Assembly (NCBI RefSeq): GCF_003428165.1
Contig: NZ_QLIQ01000027.1
Coordinates: 1-43,582, forward strand
Direction: 5' to 3'
Length of the DNA: 43,582 nt
From: Cysteiniphilum litorale
Lineage (GTDB): Bacteria > Pseudomonadota > Gammaproteobacteria > Francisellales > Francisellaceae
Each line of letters starts with the position of its first letter. Within the stretch, counting starts at the first letter, position 1. A program made the position numbers and the translations under genes. The notes under the pieces are model-generated. The model was not told where the DNA came from and did no database searches. It worked only from the letters and a program-made list of their open reading frames with translations. This document shows, one piece after another, positions 1-7,447 of the stretch.

Positions 1-41
1 ACCTTAAACTCGGATGAGTAACTTGTCCTTTTTGTGCTCAT
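1..41 (-). CDS. IS3-family transposase OrfA, N-terminal fragment (runs off the window)
   Basis: The minus strand from 41 to 1 encodes MSTKRTSYSSEFK and then leaves the window. This is the typical first line of IS3-family OrfA (the helix-turn-helix, transposase_8-type subunit), which usually begins M-S-x-K-R-x-x-Y-S-x-E-F-K. A GAGGG ribosome-binding site lies about eight bases upstream of the ATG. Only 13 codons are visible, so the subgroup cannot be set. In the family, OrfA and OrfB are joined by a -1 frameshift to give the active transposase. That junction is not in view. Confidence 0.7.
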   Translation of the reverse strand, partial: MSTKRTSYSSEFK

Positions 42-131
42 AAATACGCCCTCTGTTCATTTCACTTTCAACAATATATCGGAAATGAATTTCAAAAGAT
101 ACTGTTTAAATTTCTTGGGGTATTATAAAAA
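1..131 (-). mobile_element. Left-edge IS3-family element (5' part only)
   Basis: The first ~130 bp read on the minus strand as the left end of an IS3-type element: a terminal region around 78-121 and then an orfA start at 41. The terminal region contains ACCCCAA followed by TTTAAACAG. It aligns imperfectly (about 18 of 28 positions) with the inverted repeat of the IS at the right window edge. The element interrupts the TVP38-like gene, whose family similarity stops at about 131. The exact junction is uncertain because I do not see the TG dinucleotide that usually starts an IS3 inverted repeat. The rest of the element lies outside the window. Confidence 0.65.
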
Positions 132-621
132 AATGGCGTAGACTGACGCCTAAGACACCCCCGGCAATATTAATAATAAAAAATGGGAAGATAGGTAAGA
201 GTCTTAAAAACAATAAATAATTAAACTCATTTTGCTGAAAGCCATCGCGCATTTTGGCAATACTGCCTGAAGCTTTATGTTTTAAACTTTCAGCAAATGC
301 CATACGTACGGCTAAGTAGGTAATCGTTGCACCGATGGTAGCAGCAAGAATGGTCCAAATACCGCCAAAGAAAACACCAAAAAGAAATCCGCCTAACAGT
401 GTCATAATCGTCGCTCCTGGGATTGAGAACGAAACGATAATGATGTAGCTAAGCATAAAAATAAGCACACTTAAAAAGTAGTATTGTTGGGTAAACGCTT
501 GTAAGTTTTGATAATGCATCGCTAAGGTCTCAAGGGACAGATAATGCTCGCCACCTAAAGCAAAAAAAATGATTAAACCGATAATTAAAAGGATAATAGG
601 GAACAAACGCTTTAAGGACAT
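106..621 (-). pseudogene. TVP38/TMEM64 (DedA-like) membrane protein, 3' end lost to an IS
   Basis: This encodes an integral membrane protein of the TVP38/TMEM64 (SNARE-associated/VTT domain) family, whose bacterial function is poorly known. Visible hallmarks are the N-terminal hydrophobic helix, the stretch SIPGATIMTLLGGFLFGVFFGG in the middle, and FLRLLPIFPFFIINI with the conserved R-L-x-P-x-F-P near residue 143. Normal relatives are about 220-240 residues and continue with a helix carrying an IIPGT-type motif. Here the reading frame leaves the family pattern after GVSLRHFF and stops a few codons later in sequence assigned to the flanking IS. I use the ATG at 621 because GGAGAG lies nine bases upstream. 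The frame can be extended two codons to a TTG at 627. Loss of the last one or two helices probably inactivates it. Confidence 0.75.
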
Positions 622-718
622 CTGCAATCACTCTCCATGTCATTGTCTAAAGGTACGTAGAGGATAACAGATAAAAAATAAGTTCAATATAAGCAGCTAT
701 GCAAATTTTATCCGATGT

Positions 719-804
719 TTTTTTTGGATTCTCGGATCAAGTCCGAGAATGAATATAAGTCGTCATATTCGGGCTTGACCCGAATATCCATGATTACTAA
801 TAGA
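719..804. repeat. Dispersed double-hairpin (REP-like) element, copy A
   Basis: Two adjacent palindromes make up this element. One is TTCTCGGATC/AAGTCCGAGAA at 729-749. The other is ATATTCGGGCTTGACCCGAATAT at 766-787. A nearly identical block lies in opposite orientation at 25200-25284, so this is a dispersed intergenic repeat rather than a local terminator. It sits in the gap between the truncated TVP38-like gene and fabF, downstream of fabF on the minus strand. There it could also serve as an RNA-stabilising or terminating 3' structure. The remainder of the 622-868 gap shows no gene. Confidence 0.75.
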
Positions 805-868
805 CTATTTTTTAGGCGCTCAAAGAACATACAAAATAGATTTATCAGAAATGTTTGGTGTGTCTGTT

Positions 869-2122
869 TTAGATTTTCTTAAACACAAGCGTACCATTGG
901 TGCCGCCAAAACCAAATGAATTAGACATGGCAATGTCAATTTTCATTGGTTTTGCTTGGTGTGCTGCATAATCTAAATTACAGCCTTCATCAACATTATC
1001 AAGGTTGATTGTCGGTGGTGCGACTTGATCACGAATAGCAAGTAGCGAGAAGATGGCTTCAATCGCACCAGCTGCTCCTAGCATATGTCCAGTCATCGAC
1101 TTGGTTGAGCTCATGACGATATTTTTAGCATGATTACCCATTAGCTTTTCAGCTGCTTGGCTTTCTTTGACATCACCAGCTGGCGTTGATGTGCCATGCG
1201 CATTGATATATTGCACTTGATCAGCATTGATACCTGCATCTTCAAGGGCTAATTGCATACACTCATAGCCACCTTCGCCACTTGGGCTGGTGATGTGAAA
1301 TGCATCAGCATTCATGGCATAACCAATAAGCTCACCATAAATTTTAGCACCACGCTTTTTGGCGTGTTCGTATTCTTCTAATACAACAGCAGCTGCACCA
1401 TTAGATAAAACAAAGCCATCACGGTCTTTATCCCACGGGCGTGATGCGCCTTTTGGATCATGGTTGCGCTCAGATAACGCACGAGCTGCCGCAAATCCAC
1501 CGATTCCGATAGCAGTATTGGCTTTGTCAGCACCACCTGCAATCATCACATCAGCATCACCATAAGCGATCATACGCGCAGCCATACCGATATTGTGTGC
1601 ACCCGTTGTACAAGCAGTAACGATTGCGGTATTTGGTCCTCTTAGGTTGTGTTTAATCGAGAAGTTACCAGAGATAAGATTGATGATTGTTGCAGGAATA
1701 CAAAAAGGGGATATACGCTTTGGACCTTTGGTGTCGATAACAACACGCGTTGCCTCAAGCTCGCCAAGTCCACCAATTCCTGAAGACATTGATACACCGA
1801 TGCGGCGGCAATTCTCGTCGGTTACCGTGATGCCTGCGTCTTGCCATGCTTCTTCGGCAGCCACAAGACCATATTGCATGAAGGGGTCATACTTTTTGAT
1901 TTCTTTCTTATCAAAATGTGCTAAAGGATCGAAGTTTTTAATGGTGCCACCAATGGTGACCTTAAATTCAGAAATAGAAGGTCCATGCTCAAGATCAAAT
2001 TCAGGTAATTGTGTAATACCGCTTTGACCTTTTAAAATCGCATCCCATGTGCTTTTAACATCATTACCAAGCGGGCTTAATGCACCAAGTCCAGTAATGA
2101 CAACGCGTCTTGCTGATTTCAT
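869..2122 (-). CDS. fabF: 3-oxoacyl-[acyl-carrier-protein] synthase II (FabF)
   Basis: FabF condenses malonyl-ACP with acyl-ACP in the elongation cycle of type II fatty acid synthesis in the cytosol. The translation has the Cys-His-His triad of elongating KAS enzymes: Cys171 in TACTTGAHNIG, His309 in NAHGTSTPAGD and His346 in TGHMLGAAG. It ends in the glycine-rich SFGFGGTN loop. From the ATG at 2122 it is 417 residues, close to the usual ~413. The longer frame from 2161 adds 13 residues that do not fit the family, so I reject that start; GGAT lies upstream of 2122. acpP is the upstream neighbour on the same strand, the common gene order. The 275-bp gap between them carries a terminator and a long inverted repeat, so fabF probably has its own promoter or is attenuated. 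Confidence 0.96.
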   Translation of the reverse strand: MKSARRVVITGLGALSPLGNDVKSTWDAILKGQSGITQLPEFDLEHGPSISEFKVTIGGTIKNFDPLAHFDKKEIKKYDPFMQYGLVAAEEAWQDAGITVTDENCRRIGVSMSSGIGGLGELEATRVVIDTKGPKRISPFCIPATIINLISGNFSIKHNLRGPNTAIVTACTTGAHNIGMAARMIAYGDADVMIAGGADKANTAIGIGGFAAARALSERNHDPKGASRPWDKDRDGFVLSNGAAAVVLEEYEHAKKRGAKIYGELIGYAMNADAFHITSPSGEGGYECMQLALEDAGINADQVQYINAHGTSTPAGDVKESQAAEKLMGNHAKNIVMSSTKSMTGHMLGAAGAIEAIFSLLAIRDQVAPPTINLDNVDEGCNLDYAAHQAKPMKIDIAMSNSFGFGGTNGTLVFKKI

Positions 2123-2191
2123 GATTTCATTATCCAAATGTTTATACCGCTCGCAAACCATTTTGCAAAATTTTTATCATTGAATTTCTCG

Positions 2192-2258
2192 TACTTTTGA
2201 ATGATTGGGTTTTAGCAATAGTCCTAGCTATTACCTGCAATCCAATCACCCAAAAGTA
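2192..2258. repeat. Long inverted repeat between acpP and fabF
   Basis: TACTTTTG-aa-TGATTGG (2192-2208) pairs with CCAATCA-cc-CAAAAGTA (2242-2258): 15 of 17 bases with a small internal mismatch. Inside it, AATAG (2217-2221) can pair with CTATT (2228-2232). The structure lies in the leader of fabF on the minus strand, about 70 bases before the start codon, after the acpP terminator. No T-tract follows it. It may be an attenuator, a protein-binding palindrome or a repeat unit. The sequence alone does not decide. Confidence 0.6.
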
Positions 2259-2320
2259 TCAAAAACTTCTTCGATATTAAACACCGCAAAATCATTTACA
2301 AGCGGTATGGTTATACAAAT

Positions 2321-2357
2321 AAAAAATCAGCATTAACCTTACGACTAATGCTGATTT
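2321..2357 (-). terminator. Rho-independent terminator of acpP
   Basis: On the minus strand, AAATCAGCATTA (2346-2357 on +) pairs perfectly with TAATGCTGATTT (2324-2335). The loop is about ten bases, and the stem is followed by a T-rich run ending at 2321. It lies about 40 bases after the acpP stop, so it should end most acpP transcripts before fabF. Confidence 0.85.
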
Positions 2358-2397
2358 CTCATAAATTCATCAGTTACTTTAAAGAAGAGATGAGTGA

Positions 2398-2634
2398 TTA
2401 TTTGTTGTGTGCTTCGATGTAAGTGTAAACGTCTTGCACAGTCTTGATTTTTTCAGCTTCTTCATCTGGAATCTCAGTGTCAAATTCTTCTTCTAAAGCC
2501 ATGACTAATTCAACAGTGTCAAGAGAGTCAGCGCCTAAATCATCGATAAAAGATGCTTCTGCTTTTACATCTTCAGGCTTAACACCTAATTGTTCAACGA
2601 TGATAGCGTTTACTTTTTCTTGAATTGCGCTCAT
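2398..2634 (-). CDS. acpP: Acyl carrier protein
   Basis: This is a small acidic protein of 78 residues that carries growing acyl chains on a 4'-phosphopantetheine arm. The attachment site is Ser37 in the canonical [12 protein letters not shown] motif. The length, four-helix pattern and C-terminal YIEAHNK-type ending are those of AcpP. The ribosome-binding site AAGGAAACAAA directly precedes the ATG. It is followed by a strong terminator and then fabF. Upstream it is divergent from the response-regulator gene, so the usual fabD/fabG neighbours are not here. Confidence 0.97.
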   Translation of the reverse strand: MSAIQEKVNAIIVEQLGVKPEDVKAEASFIDDLGADSLDTVELVMALEEEFDTEIPDEEAEKIKTVQDVYTYIEAHNK

Positions 2635-2938
2635 TTTGTTTCCTTAAGTTTTTACTTATTAATATTTATAAAACTGTCTTTAAATTTATGGCATCTGCCA
2701 ACCGAGTAGACATTGTAGTGAAATGTGACTTATTTGCAATAAACTTACAACAAAATTCTGCTAAAACTGGCTGGTTTTGCTATTTATTGAACAGATATTT
2801 CTATCAATCATCAACCTCATTATCGTTAACTGTGATTTCTGCGGCAAAGCACAAAAAATTCAACCTAGAAAGTCCGCTATTTATAATTGAATCAGTATAT
2901 TGTTGGTCTATACTTTCCTTATCAAGGAAATAATAACC
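2635..2938. other. Gene-free divergent intergenic region (acpP / response regulator)
   Basis: About 300 bp between two divergent genes. It should hold the acpP promoter on the minus strand and the regulator promoter on the plus strand. A 102-codon plus-strand frame covers it, but it has no ribosome-binding site or protein-like composition and starts inside acpP. I see no RNA gene. Confidence 0.6.
2887..2914 (+). promoter_or_regulatory. Sigma-70-like promoter for the response regulator
   Basis: TTGAAT at 2887-2892 and TATACT at 2909-2914 are separated by 16 bases. They lie about 40 bases upstream of the regulator start at 2955. Both hexamers match four or five of six consensus positions. This is a prediction from the sequence only. 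Confidence 0.5.
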
Positions 2939-2971
2939 ATGGAACTCAAGTGCGATGCTGGATGTAAATGA
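2939..2971 (+). CDS. Possible 10-residue leader peptide overlapping the regulator start
   Basis: ATG at 2939 opens a ten-codon frame (MELKCDAGCK) ending at TGA 2969-2971. AAGGAA lies about eight bases upstream, the best ribosome-binding site in the region. The frame overlaps the first codons of the response regulator, which starts at 2955 in another frame and lacks a good site of its own. An upstream in-frame TAA at 2931 rules out a longer regulator start. Translational coupling is therefore plausible, but a chance short frame cannot be excluded. Confidence 0.35.
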   Translation: MELKCDAGCK

Positions 2972-3680
2972 AATATTAATTGTTGATGATGAGCCGGTTA
3001 TTTGCGAGCTGATTGAAAGTATTTTGCAGTCGAAGGGCTATATGACGCACAGTGCATACAGTGGCAAGGCGATGCTTGAGTATTTGAGTCAGAAAATCCC
3101 AAGCTTAATTATTTTGGATTATCAACTGCCAGATTTAACAGGACATAGTCTATGTCAAAAAGTGCGCCAAAAATCACAAGTTCCGATTTTGATGGTGACG
3201 GCACATGATAGCCAAGCCAATCTAATACGTAGTTTTGAGCTTGGAATCGATGACTTTCTGGCAAAGCCATTTGATCCAAAAGAATTATTATTGCGCATGG
3301 AAGCAATTTTGCGCCGCAGTCGCAAGACACAAATCGCATTGTCTCAATCAACACAAGAAGATCAAATAAACTACCGATTTGATCGTTGGCATTTTGAACC
3401 GTCAGCTCTTAATCTGGTTGATAAAAATAATATTAACAAAAAACTCAATTTGACTGAGTATGAGGTGAAGCTATTGAGTTTGTTTTGCGCGAATGCTGAG
3501 CGGATTATCACGCGTGAGCAGATCCACAAAGCTTTGGAGAGTCATGCCGATGATGCGTCATTACAAGCGATTAATGTTTATGTCTATCGCTTACGCAATA
3601 AGATCGGTAAAGATTTGATTCAATCGATTCGCTATAAAGGTTATAAATTTTTGGCGGATGTTCAGGTGATTGCATCGTAA
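2955..3680 (+). CDS. OmpR/PhoB-family response regulator (orphan)
   Basis: This is a two-domain transcription factor of 241 residues. The receiver domain (about 1-120) has the acidic pair Asp11-Asp12, the phospho-acceptor Asp55 in IILDYQLPDL, Thr82 and Lys104 in FLAKPFDP. The C-terminal winged helix (about 140-237) has the typical LTEYEVKLLSLF and INVYVYRLRNKIG segments of OmpR/PhoB DNA-binding domains. It should be phosphorylated by a histidine kinase and bind direct repeats in promoters. No kinase gene is adjacent: acpP lies upstream and divergent, kdsA downstream. It is thus an orphan here, as several Francisella regulators are. I cannot assign it to KdpE, QseB/PmrA or another subgroup. 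Confidence 0.92.
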   Translation: MLDVNEILIVDDEPVICELIESILQSKGYMTHSAYSGKAMLEYLSQKIPSLIILDYQLPDLTGHSLCQKVRQKSQVPILMVTAHDSQANLIRSFELGIDDFLAKPFDPKELLLRMEAILRRSRKTQIALSQSTQEDQINYRFDRWHFEPSALNLVDKNNINKKLNLTEYEVKLLSLFCANAERIITREQIHKALESHADDASLQAINVYVYRLRNKIGKDLIQSIRYKGYKFLADVQVIAS

Positions 3681-3756
3681 ATTAATCCTGTGAAAGCCCT
3701 TTCTATTTAAGTTCTCGCGCATTAAACTACTTCAAGTTTTAGCCAAATTGGATCAT

Positions 3757-4593
3757 ATGATGAAATTATTAGACTTTGAAGTGGGAATGGATAAGCCATT
3801 TTTTTTAATTGCTGGACCTTGTGTTATTGAATCAGAAGCACTAGCCATGGATACAGCAGGTTATCTCAAAGAGTTAACCGACGAATTAGGTATTTCGTTT
3901 ATTTATAAATCTTCTTTTGATAAAGCGAATCGCTCATCGATTAATAGCTTTAGAGGTCCTGGAATTGACAAAGGGCTTGAGATTTTGCAAAAAGTAAAAA
4001 AAGAAATTAATGTTCCGATACTAACTGATGTGCATGAAGATACGCCATTAGCTGAAGTTGCTAGTGTTGTTGATGTATTGCAAACGCCAGCTTTTTTGTG
4101 TCGTCAGACAAACTTTATCGTACGCGTATGCGAGCAAGGCTTGCCCGTTAATATTAAAAAGGGGCAGTTCTTGGCACCTTGGGATATGAAGCAGGTGATG
4201 GAGAAAGCCAAATCAACGGGGAACAAGCAAGTGATGGCATGCGAAAGAGGGGCAAGCTTTGGTTATAACAATCTGGTTTCAGATATGCGTTCATTAGCGG
4301 TTATGCGTGAGACAGGCTGTCCTGTTGTTTATGATGCGACACATTCAGTGCAGTTGCCAGGTGGGCAGGGTAATGTCTCAGGCGGGCAACGTGAATTTGT
4401 GCCAGTACTAGCGCGTGCGGCAGTCGCAGCTGGGATTTCAGGCATATTTATGGAAACACATCCAGATCCAGCCAAGGCCTTAAGTGATGGACCAAATGCG
4501 TTGCCAATTCAAAAGATGAAGTCATTATTAATGCAGCTTCAACAAATTGATCGTATTGTTAAATCACAACCGCTATTAGAAAACACACTTTAA
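3757..4593 (+). CDS. kdsA: 3-deoxy-8-phosphooctulonate synthase (KdsA), metal-dependent type
   Basis: KdsA condenses arabinose-5-phosphate with phosphoenolpyruvate to give Kdo-8-phosphate for the lipopolysaccharide inner core. Family signatures are [11 protein letters not shown], the RGPG turn, [24 protein letters not shown] and [19 protein letters not shown]. In the first strand motif AGPCVIES, Cys22 stands where the metal-independent E. coli enzyme has Asn. That Cys is the hallmark of the metal-dependent class, so this enzyme probably needs a divalent metal. I use the ATG at 3757 (278 residues). ATG at 3760 is equally possible, and a TTG at 3748 is less likely. The gene stands alone, 76 bp after the regulator. 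Confidence 0.95.
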   Translation: MMKLLDFEVGMDKPFFLIAGPCVIESEALAMDTAGYLKELTDELGISFIYKSSFDKANRSSINSFRGPGIDKGLEILQKVKKEINVPILTDVHEDTPLAEVASVVDVLQTPAFLCRQTNFIVRVCEQGLPVNIKKGQFLAPWDMKQVMEKAKSTGNKQVMACERGASFGYNNLVSDMRSLAVMRETGCPVVYDATHSVQLPGGQGNVSGGQREFVPVLARAAVAAGISGIFMETHPDPAKALSDGPNALPIQKMKSLLMQLQQIDRIVKSQPLLENTL

Positions 4594-4678
4594 TCAACAT
4601 AGCTGATTGTGCATAAAAAAATCATTCAGCTGTCGCTTCCTTTAATCCTTGCCAATATTAATTTGCTACTGTTAGCTG

Positions 4679-6250
4679 TTAAGATGATGAACGATATTGC
4701 TCAAAAGCAATGTCAGCAATATTTTTGTTATCAGCATCAAAACTAATGCCTAAGAGGTAAATTTTTCGAGGGTCTTGAACGTATTTTTTGGCATAGTCTT
4801 TGGCTTTAATTTGTTTTAATGCATTTTCAGCACTTCCATATTTGTTTAACTTAAACTCAATAATAATGATCTTATCATGCATGATCAAACTAAGGTCAAT
4901 ACGCCCATGATTGGTTGTGTCCTCAGGAATAACATCATAGCCAAGTGCCACAATAAAGCTATAAACAATACTGGCATAGAATCCTTCATAGTGGTGGATA
5001 TTATTATTGCGATACCAGTCATGTGGGATGGAAGCAAAATGGCTGCTTAGGATCACTGCAAGGCGTTTAAAGTCATTCTGCTCAAAGGCATTAACTAAGT
5101 GATCAATCACCTGATTTTTAGCACTTTCATTTGATGCGATGACGGCAAGGCTCTCATTTAAGCTGCATTTAACCTCATAGTTGGGGTAGCTCAAGCGGTA
5201 AGCCATACGATTGCCGCGCATGGTGATTTCTTTAATTGTCAGGTAACCGGTTTGAAATAGCAGAGTTTCAACAGGCATGCTATCGATGTCAAATTTTGAA
5301 AGCATCGTCTCGCTCACGACAATATCTTCTAAATCAGGGATGAAGTAATGATTTTTTTCAATAGCTTTGATTAGAAAGCTTGGCGTTGCTGTTTCAAACC
5401 AATAGTTTTGATAGCGAAAACCTTTATTGATAAAAAGTAAAATATCAAATGGGTTATAGACTTTTTGTGATTCGTTTCCAGCAAAGTTATAACCGTTATA
5501 CCATTTTTTCAGTAAGGGATAATCAATATCTTTTTGTTCAAAGTAAGGATTAAAATAATGTTCTAATTCGGTTTGTGTATAACCGCAGATATCGGCGTAG
5601 TTAGGGTCAAGTGTGATATCATTAAGATTGTTTAAATCACTAAATAAACTGACTTTGCTAAAGCGTGATACGCCTGTTAATAAGGCAAAATGAACATCAC
5701 TGTCATGCTTTTTGATATAGGCATATAACCCACCTAAGATATCGCGCATGAGTCTGGCTTGTGCTTTGTCATCAATATGATCTAAGATGGGTTTGTCGTA
5801 TTCATCGATTAGAATCACGACTCTTAAGCGTGTCTTCTCGTGTAGCCGTCTAATGAGCTCACCAAATTTGGCACCATAATCTGTTTGAATTAGTGTAATT
5901 TCATAGGTTTTTGCAAAGATATCTAAAGTTTCATGCACATCAGCAAAAAAGCGCTCCATGCTATTAAAACTTGAGCTTGAGCCAAAATTAAAATGAATCA
6001 CAGGGTGTTTCACGTCCCAATTCCAATGATGTTCCAAAAATAGACCAGTAAATAATTGCTTATTGCCAAGAAATGCCTGTTTAAGTGTGTCAATTAGTAA
6101 TGACTTGCCAAAACGTCGCGGGCGCGAAAGGAAGTAATAACCGCCACCTTGCTGAAGCAGGTTATAGATGTGTTTGGTTTTATCCACATAGAGGCACTCA
6201 TCAGCAATTATTTTCTCAAACCCTGAGATTCCGATAGGAAGTGTTTTCAT
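4679..6250 (-). CDS. AAA-ATPase-like protein with C-terminal PD-(D/E)XK nuclease-like domain
   Basis: This 523-residue protein belongs to the family built from an AAA-ATPase-like domain (Pfam AAA-ATPase_like) and a DUF1703/PDDEXK_9 domain. The start PIGISGFEKII and YVDKT are typical. The P-loop is FLSRPRRFGKS with Lys49-Ser50, and the Walker B is VVILIDEYDKP with Asp149-Glu150. The C-terminal nuclease-like core is in GRIDLSLI and IIIIEFKLNK (D...ExK). Function is not established in the family. The genes are typically multicopy and patchily distributed in host-associated bacteria, suggesting mobility, though no transposition machinery is visible here. No convincing ribosome-binding site precedes the ATG. 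It stands alone, convergent with kdsA and not obviously in an operon with dusA. Confidence 0.9.
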   Translation of the reverse strand: MKTLPIGISGFEKIIADECLYVDKTKHIYNLLQQGGGYYFLSRPRRFGKSLLIDTLKQAFLGNKQLFTGLFLEHHWNWDVKHPVIHFNFGSSSSFNSMERFFADVHETLDIFAKTYEITLIQTDYGAKFGELIRRLHEKTRLRVVILIDEYDKPILDHIDDKAQARLMRDILGGLYAYIKKHDSDVHFALLTGVSRFSKVSLFSDLNNLNDITLDPNYADICGYTQTELEHYFNPYFEQKDIDYPLLKKWYNGYNFAGNESQKVYNPFDILLFINKGFRYQNYWFETATPSFLIKAIEKNHYFIPDLEDIVVSETMLSKFDIDSMPVETLLFQTGYLTIKEITMRGNRMAYRLSYPNYEVKCSLNESLAVIASNESAKNQVIDHLVNAFEQNDFKRLAVILSSHFASIPHDWYRNNNIHHYEGFYASIVYSFIVALGYDVIPEDTTNHGRIDLSLIMHDKIIIIEFKLNKYGSAENALKQIKAKDYAKKYVQDPRKIYLLGISFDADNKNIADIAFEQYRSSS

Positions 6251-6307
6251 CGTGCGGCACTTAAACTTTTGTCAATGTCCCAGAGTATAGCACCATTACA
6301 ATCAGTT

Positions 6308-7285
6308 TTAACCTTTGACATAGCTCAATGCTTCTTTAAAGGTATGAACGCCCGCCTCGGGATGTGTAGCATGCTCACTTAAAAATCGGCGATAAAGACG
6401 AGCGTTAGGGTAACTATTAAATAAATTAAGCGTATGACGCGTAATATGATTAAGCTTGCGATCAGGAGACTTTAGTTCTGCTTCAATATAGGGAATTAAA
6501 CGCTCAGCAACGTCAAAAGGGGTGATGTCATGACTTTTCTCATTATAAAAAAGCTGATCAACATCTTTAAATAACATCGGGTTGTGGTAAGCTTCGCGCC
6601 CAATCATCACGCTATCCACATATTGTAAATGCTGGTTGATGTCATCTAAGGTTGTTATACCACCATTAATGCCCATTAACTGCTTGGGAAATAATTTTTT
6701 AATTTGATAAACCGTGTCATATTGTAAGGGCGGGATTGTACGATTTTCTTTGGGGCTTAAGCCATTTAGCCAGCCTTTTCGCGCATGAATACATATAAAA
6801 TCAGCCTTAGCATTAACAATACCTTGGATAAAGTGTGTAAGCTCTTCAAAGCTATCTTTATCGTCAACGCCAATACGACACTTTACTGAAATAGGGATGT
6901 TAACCGCTTGCTTTAAGGCGTTAACACACTCGGCAACGAGCTCAGGCTTATACATTAATGATAATCCAAAATCGCCGCGTGAGACGCGATCACTCGGACA
7001 GCCGACATTTAGATTGATCTCGCTATAACCTAGGTCTTCAGCAAGTTTGGCACAAAAAATAAGGTCATCTGGGTTGTTGCCACCTAATTGTAATGTCAGT
7101 GGATTTTCCTCTGGTGAGTACTGCAATAAACGCGCACGAGGCCCATGAATGATCGCATTAGCTGTAATCATCTCCGTGTAAAGCATGGTTTTTTTGGTGA
7201 TTAGCCGCATTAAATAACGATAATGCCTATCTGTCCAATCAATCATTGGGGCGATACAAAGGGTGCGATTAAGTGGTTGTGTCAT
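6308..7285 (-). CDS. dusA: tRNA-dihydrouridine(20/20a) synthase DusA
   Basis: DusA is an FMN enzyme that reduces uridines 20/20a in the tRNA D-loop using NADPH. It has the N-terminal CIAPMIDWTDRHYR and the catalytic Cys96 in INLNVGCPSDRVSRGDFG. It also has the KCRIGVDD motif and the phosphate-binding GINGGI and VMIGREAYHNP segments. The 325 residues and the DWTDRH/GDFG motifs place it in DusA rather than DusB or DusC. No clear Shine-Dalgarno is seen before the ATG. Its upstream neighbour gltS is divergent. Confidence 0.95.
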   Translation of the reverse strand: MTQPLNRTLCIAPMIDWTDRHYRYLMRLITKKTMLYTEMITANAIIHGPRARLLQYSPEENPLTLQLGGNNPDDLIFCAKLAEDLGYSEINLNVGCPSDRVSRGDFGLSLMYKPELVAECVNALKQAVNIPISVKCRIGVDDKDSFEELTHFIQGIVNAKADFICIHARKGWLNGLSPKENRTIPPLQYDTVYQIKKLFPKQLMGINGGITTLDDINQHLQYVDSVMIGREAYHNPMLFKDVDQLFYNEKSHDITPFDVAERLIPYIEAELKSPDRKLNHITRHTLNLFNSYPNARLYRRFLSEHATHPEAGVHTFKEALSYVKG

Positions 7286-7447
7286 CGGTATTCTATTTAT
7301 TCAAAACTTAAGGAGGCTATGGTAAAACATTCCGTGTAATTGTAAATGGAATTGGCGATTTATTTGCCATAAAGACTGGTTTTATCAAATTGTATTTTAT
7401 ATGCTCGATGCGTTTGGGAAAAATGGGAAATGATAAAGGGGGGCAAA

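Noticed and set aside
121-136. Exact left boundary of the left-edge IS
   Set aside because: No TG-starting terminal sequence is present on the minus strand here, so I give only an approximate boundary.
2625-2933. 102-codon plus-strand frame in the acpP/response-regulator gap
   Set aside because: It starts inside acpP on the opposite strand, has no ribosome-binding site and covers the expected promoters; its translation is not protein-like.
7303-7330. Six-codon frame after AAGGAGG upstream of gltS
   Set aside because: The spacing between site and ATG is only two bases, and gltS has its own strong site.
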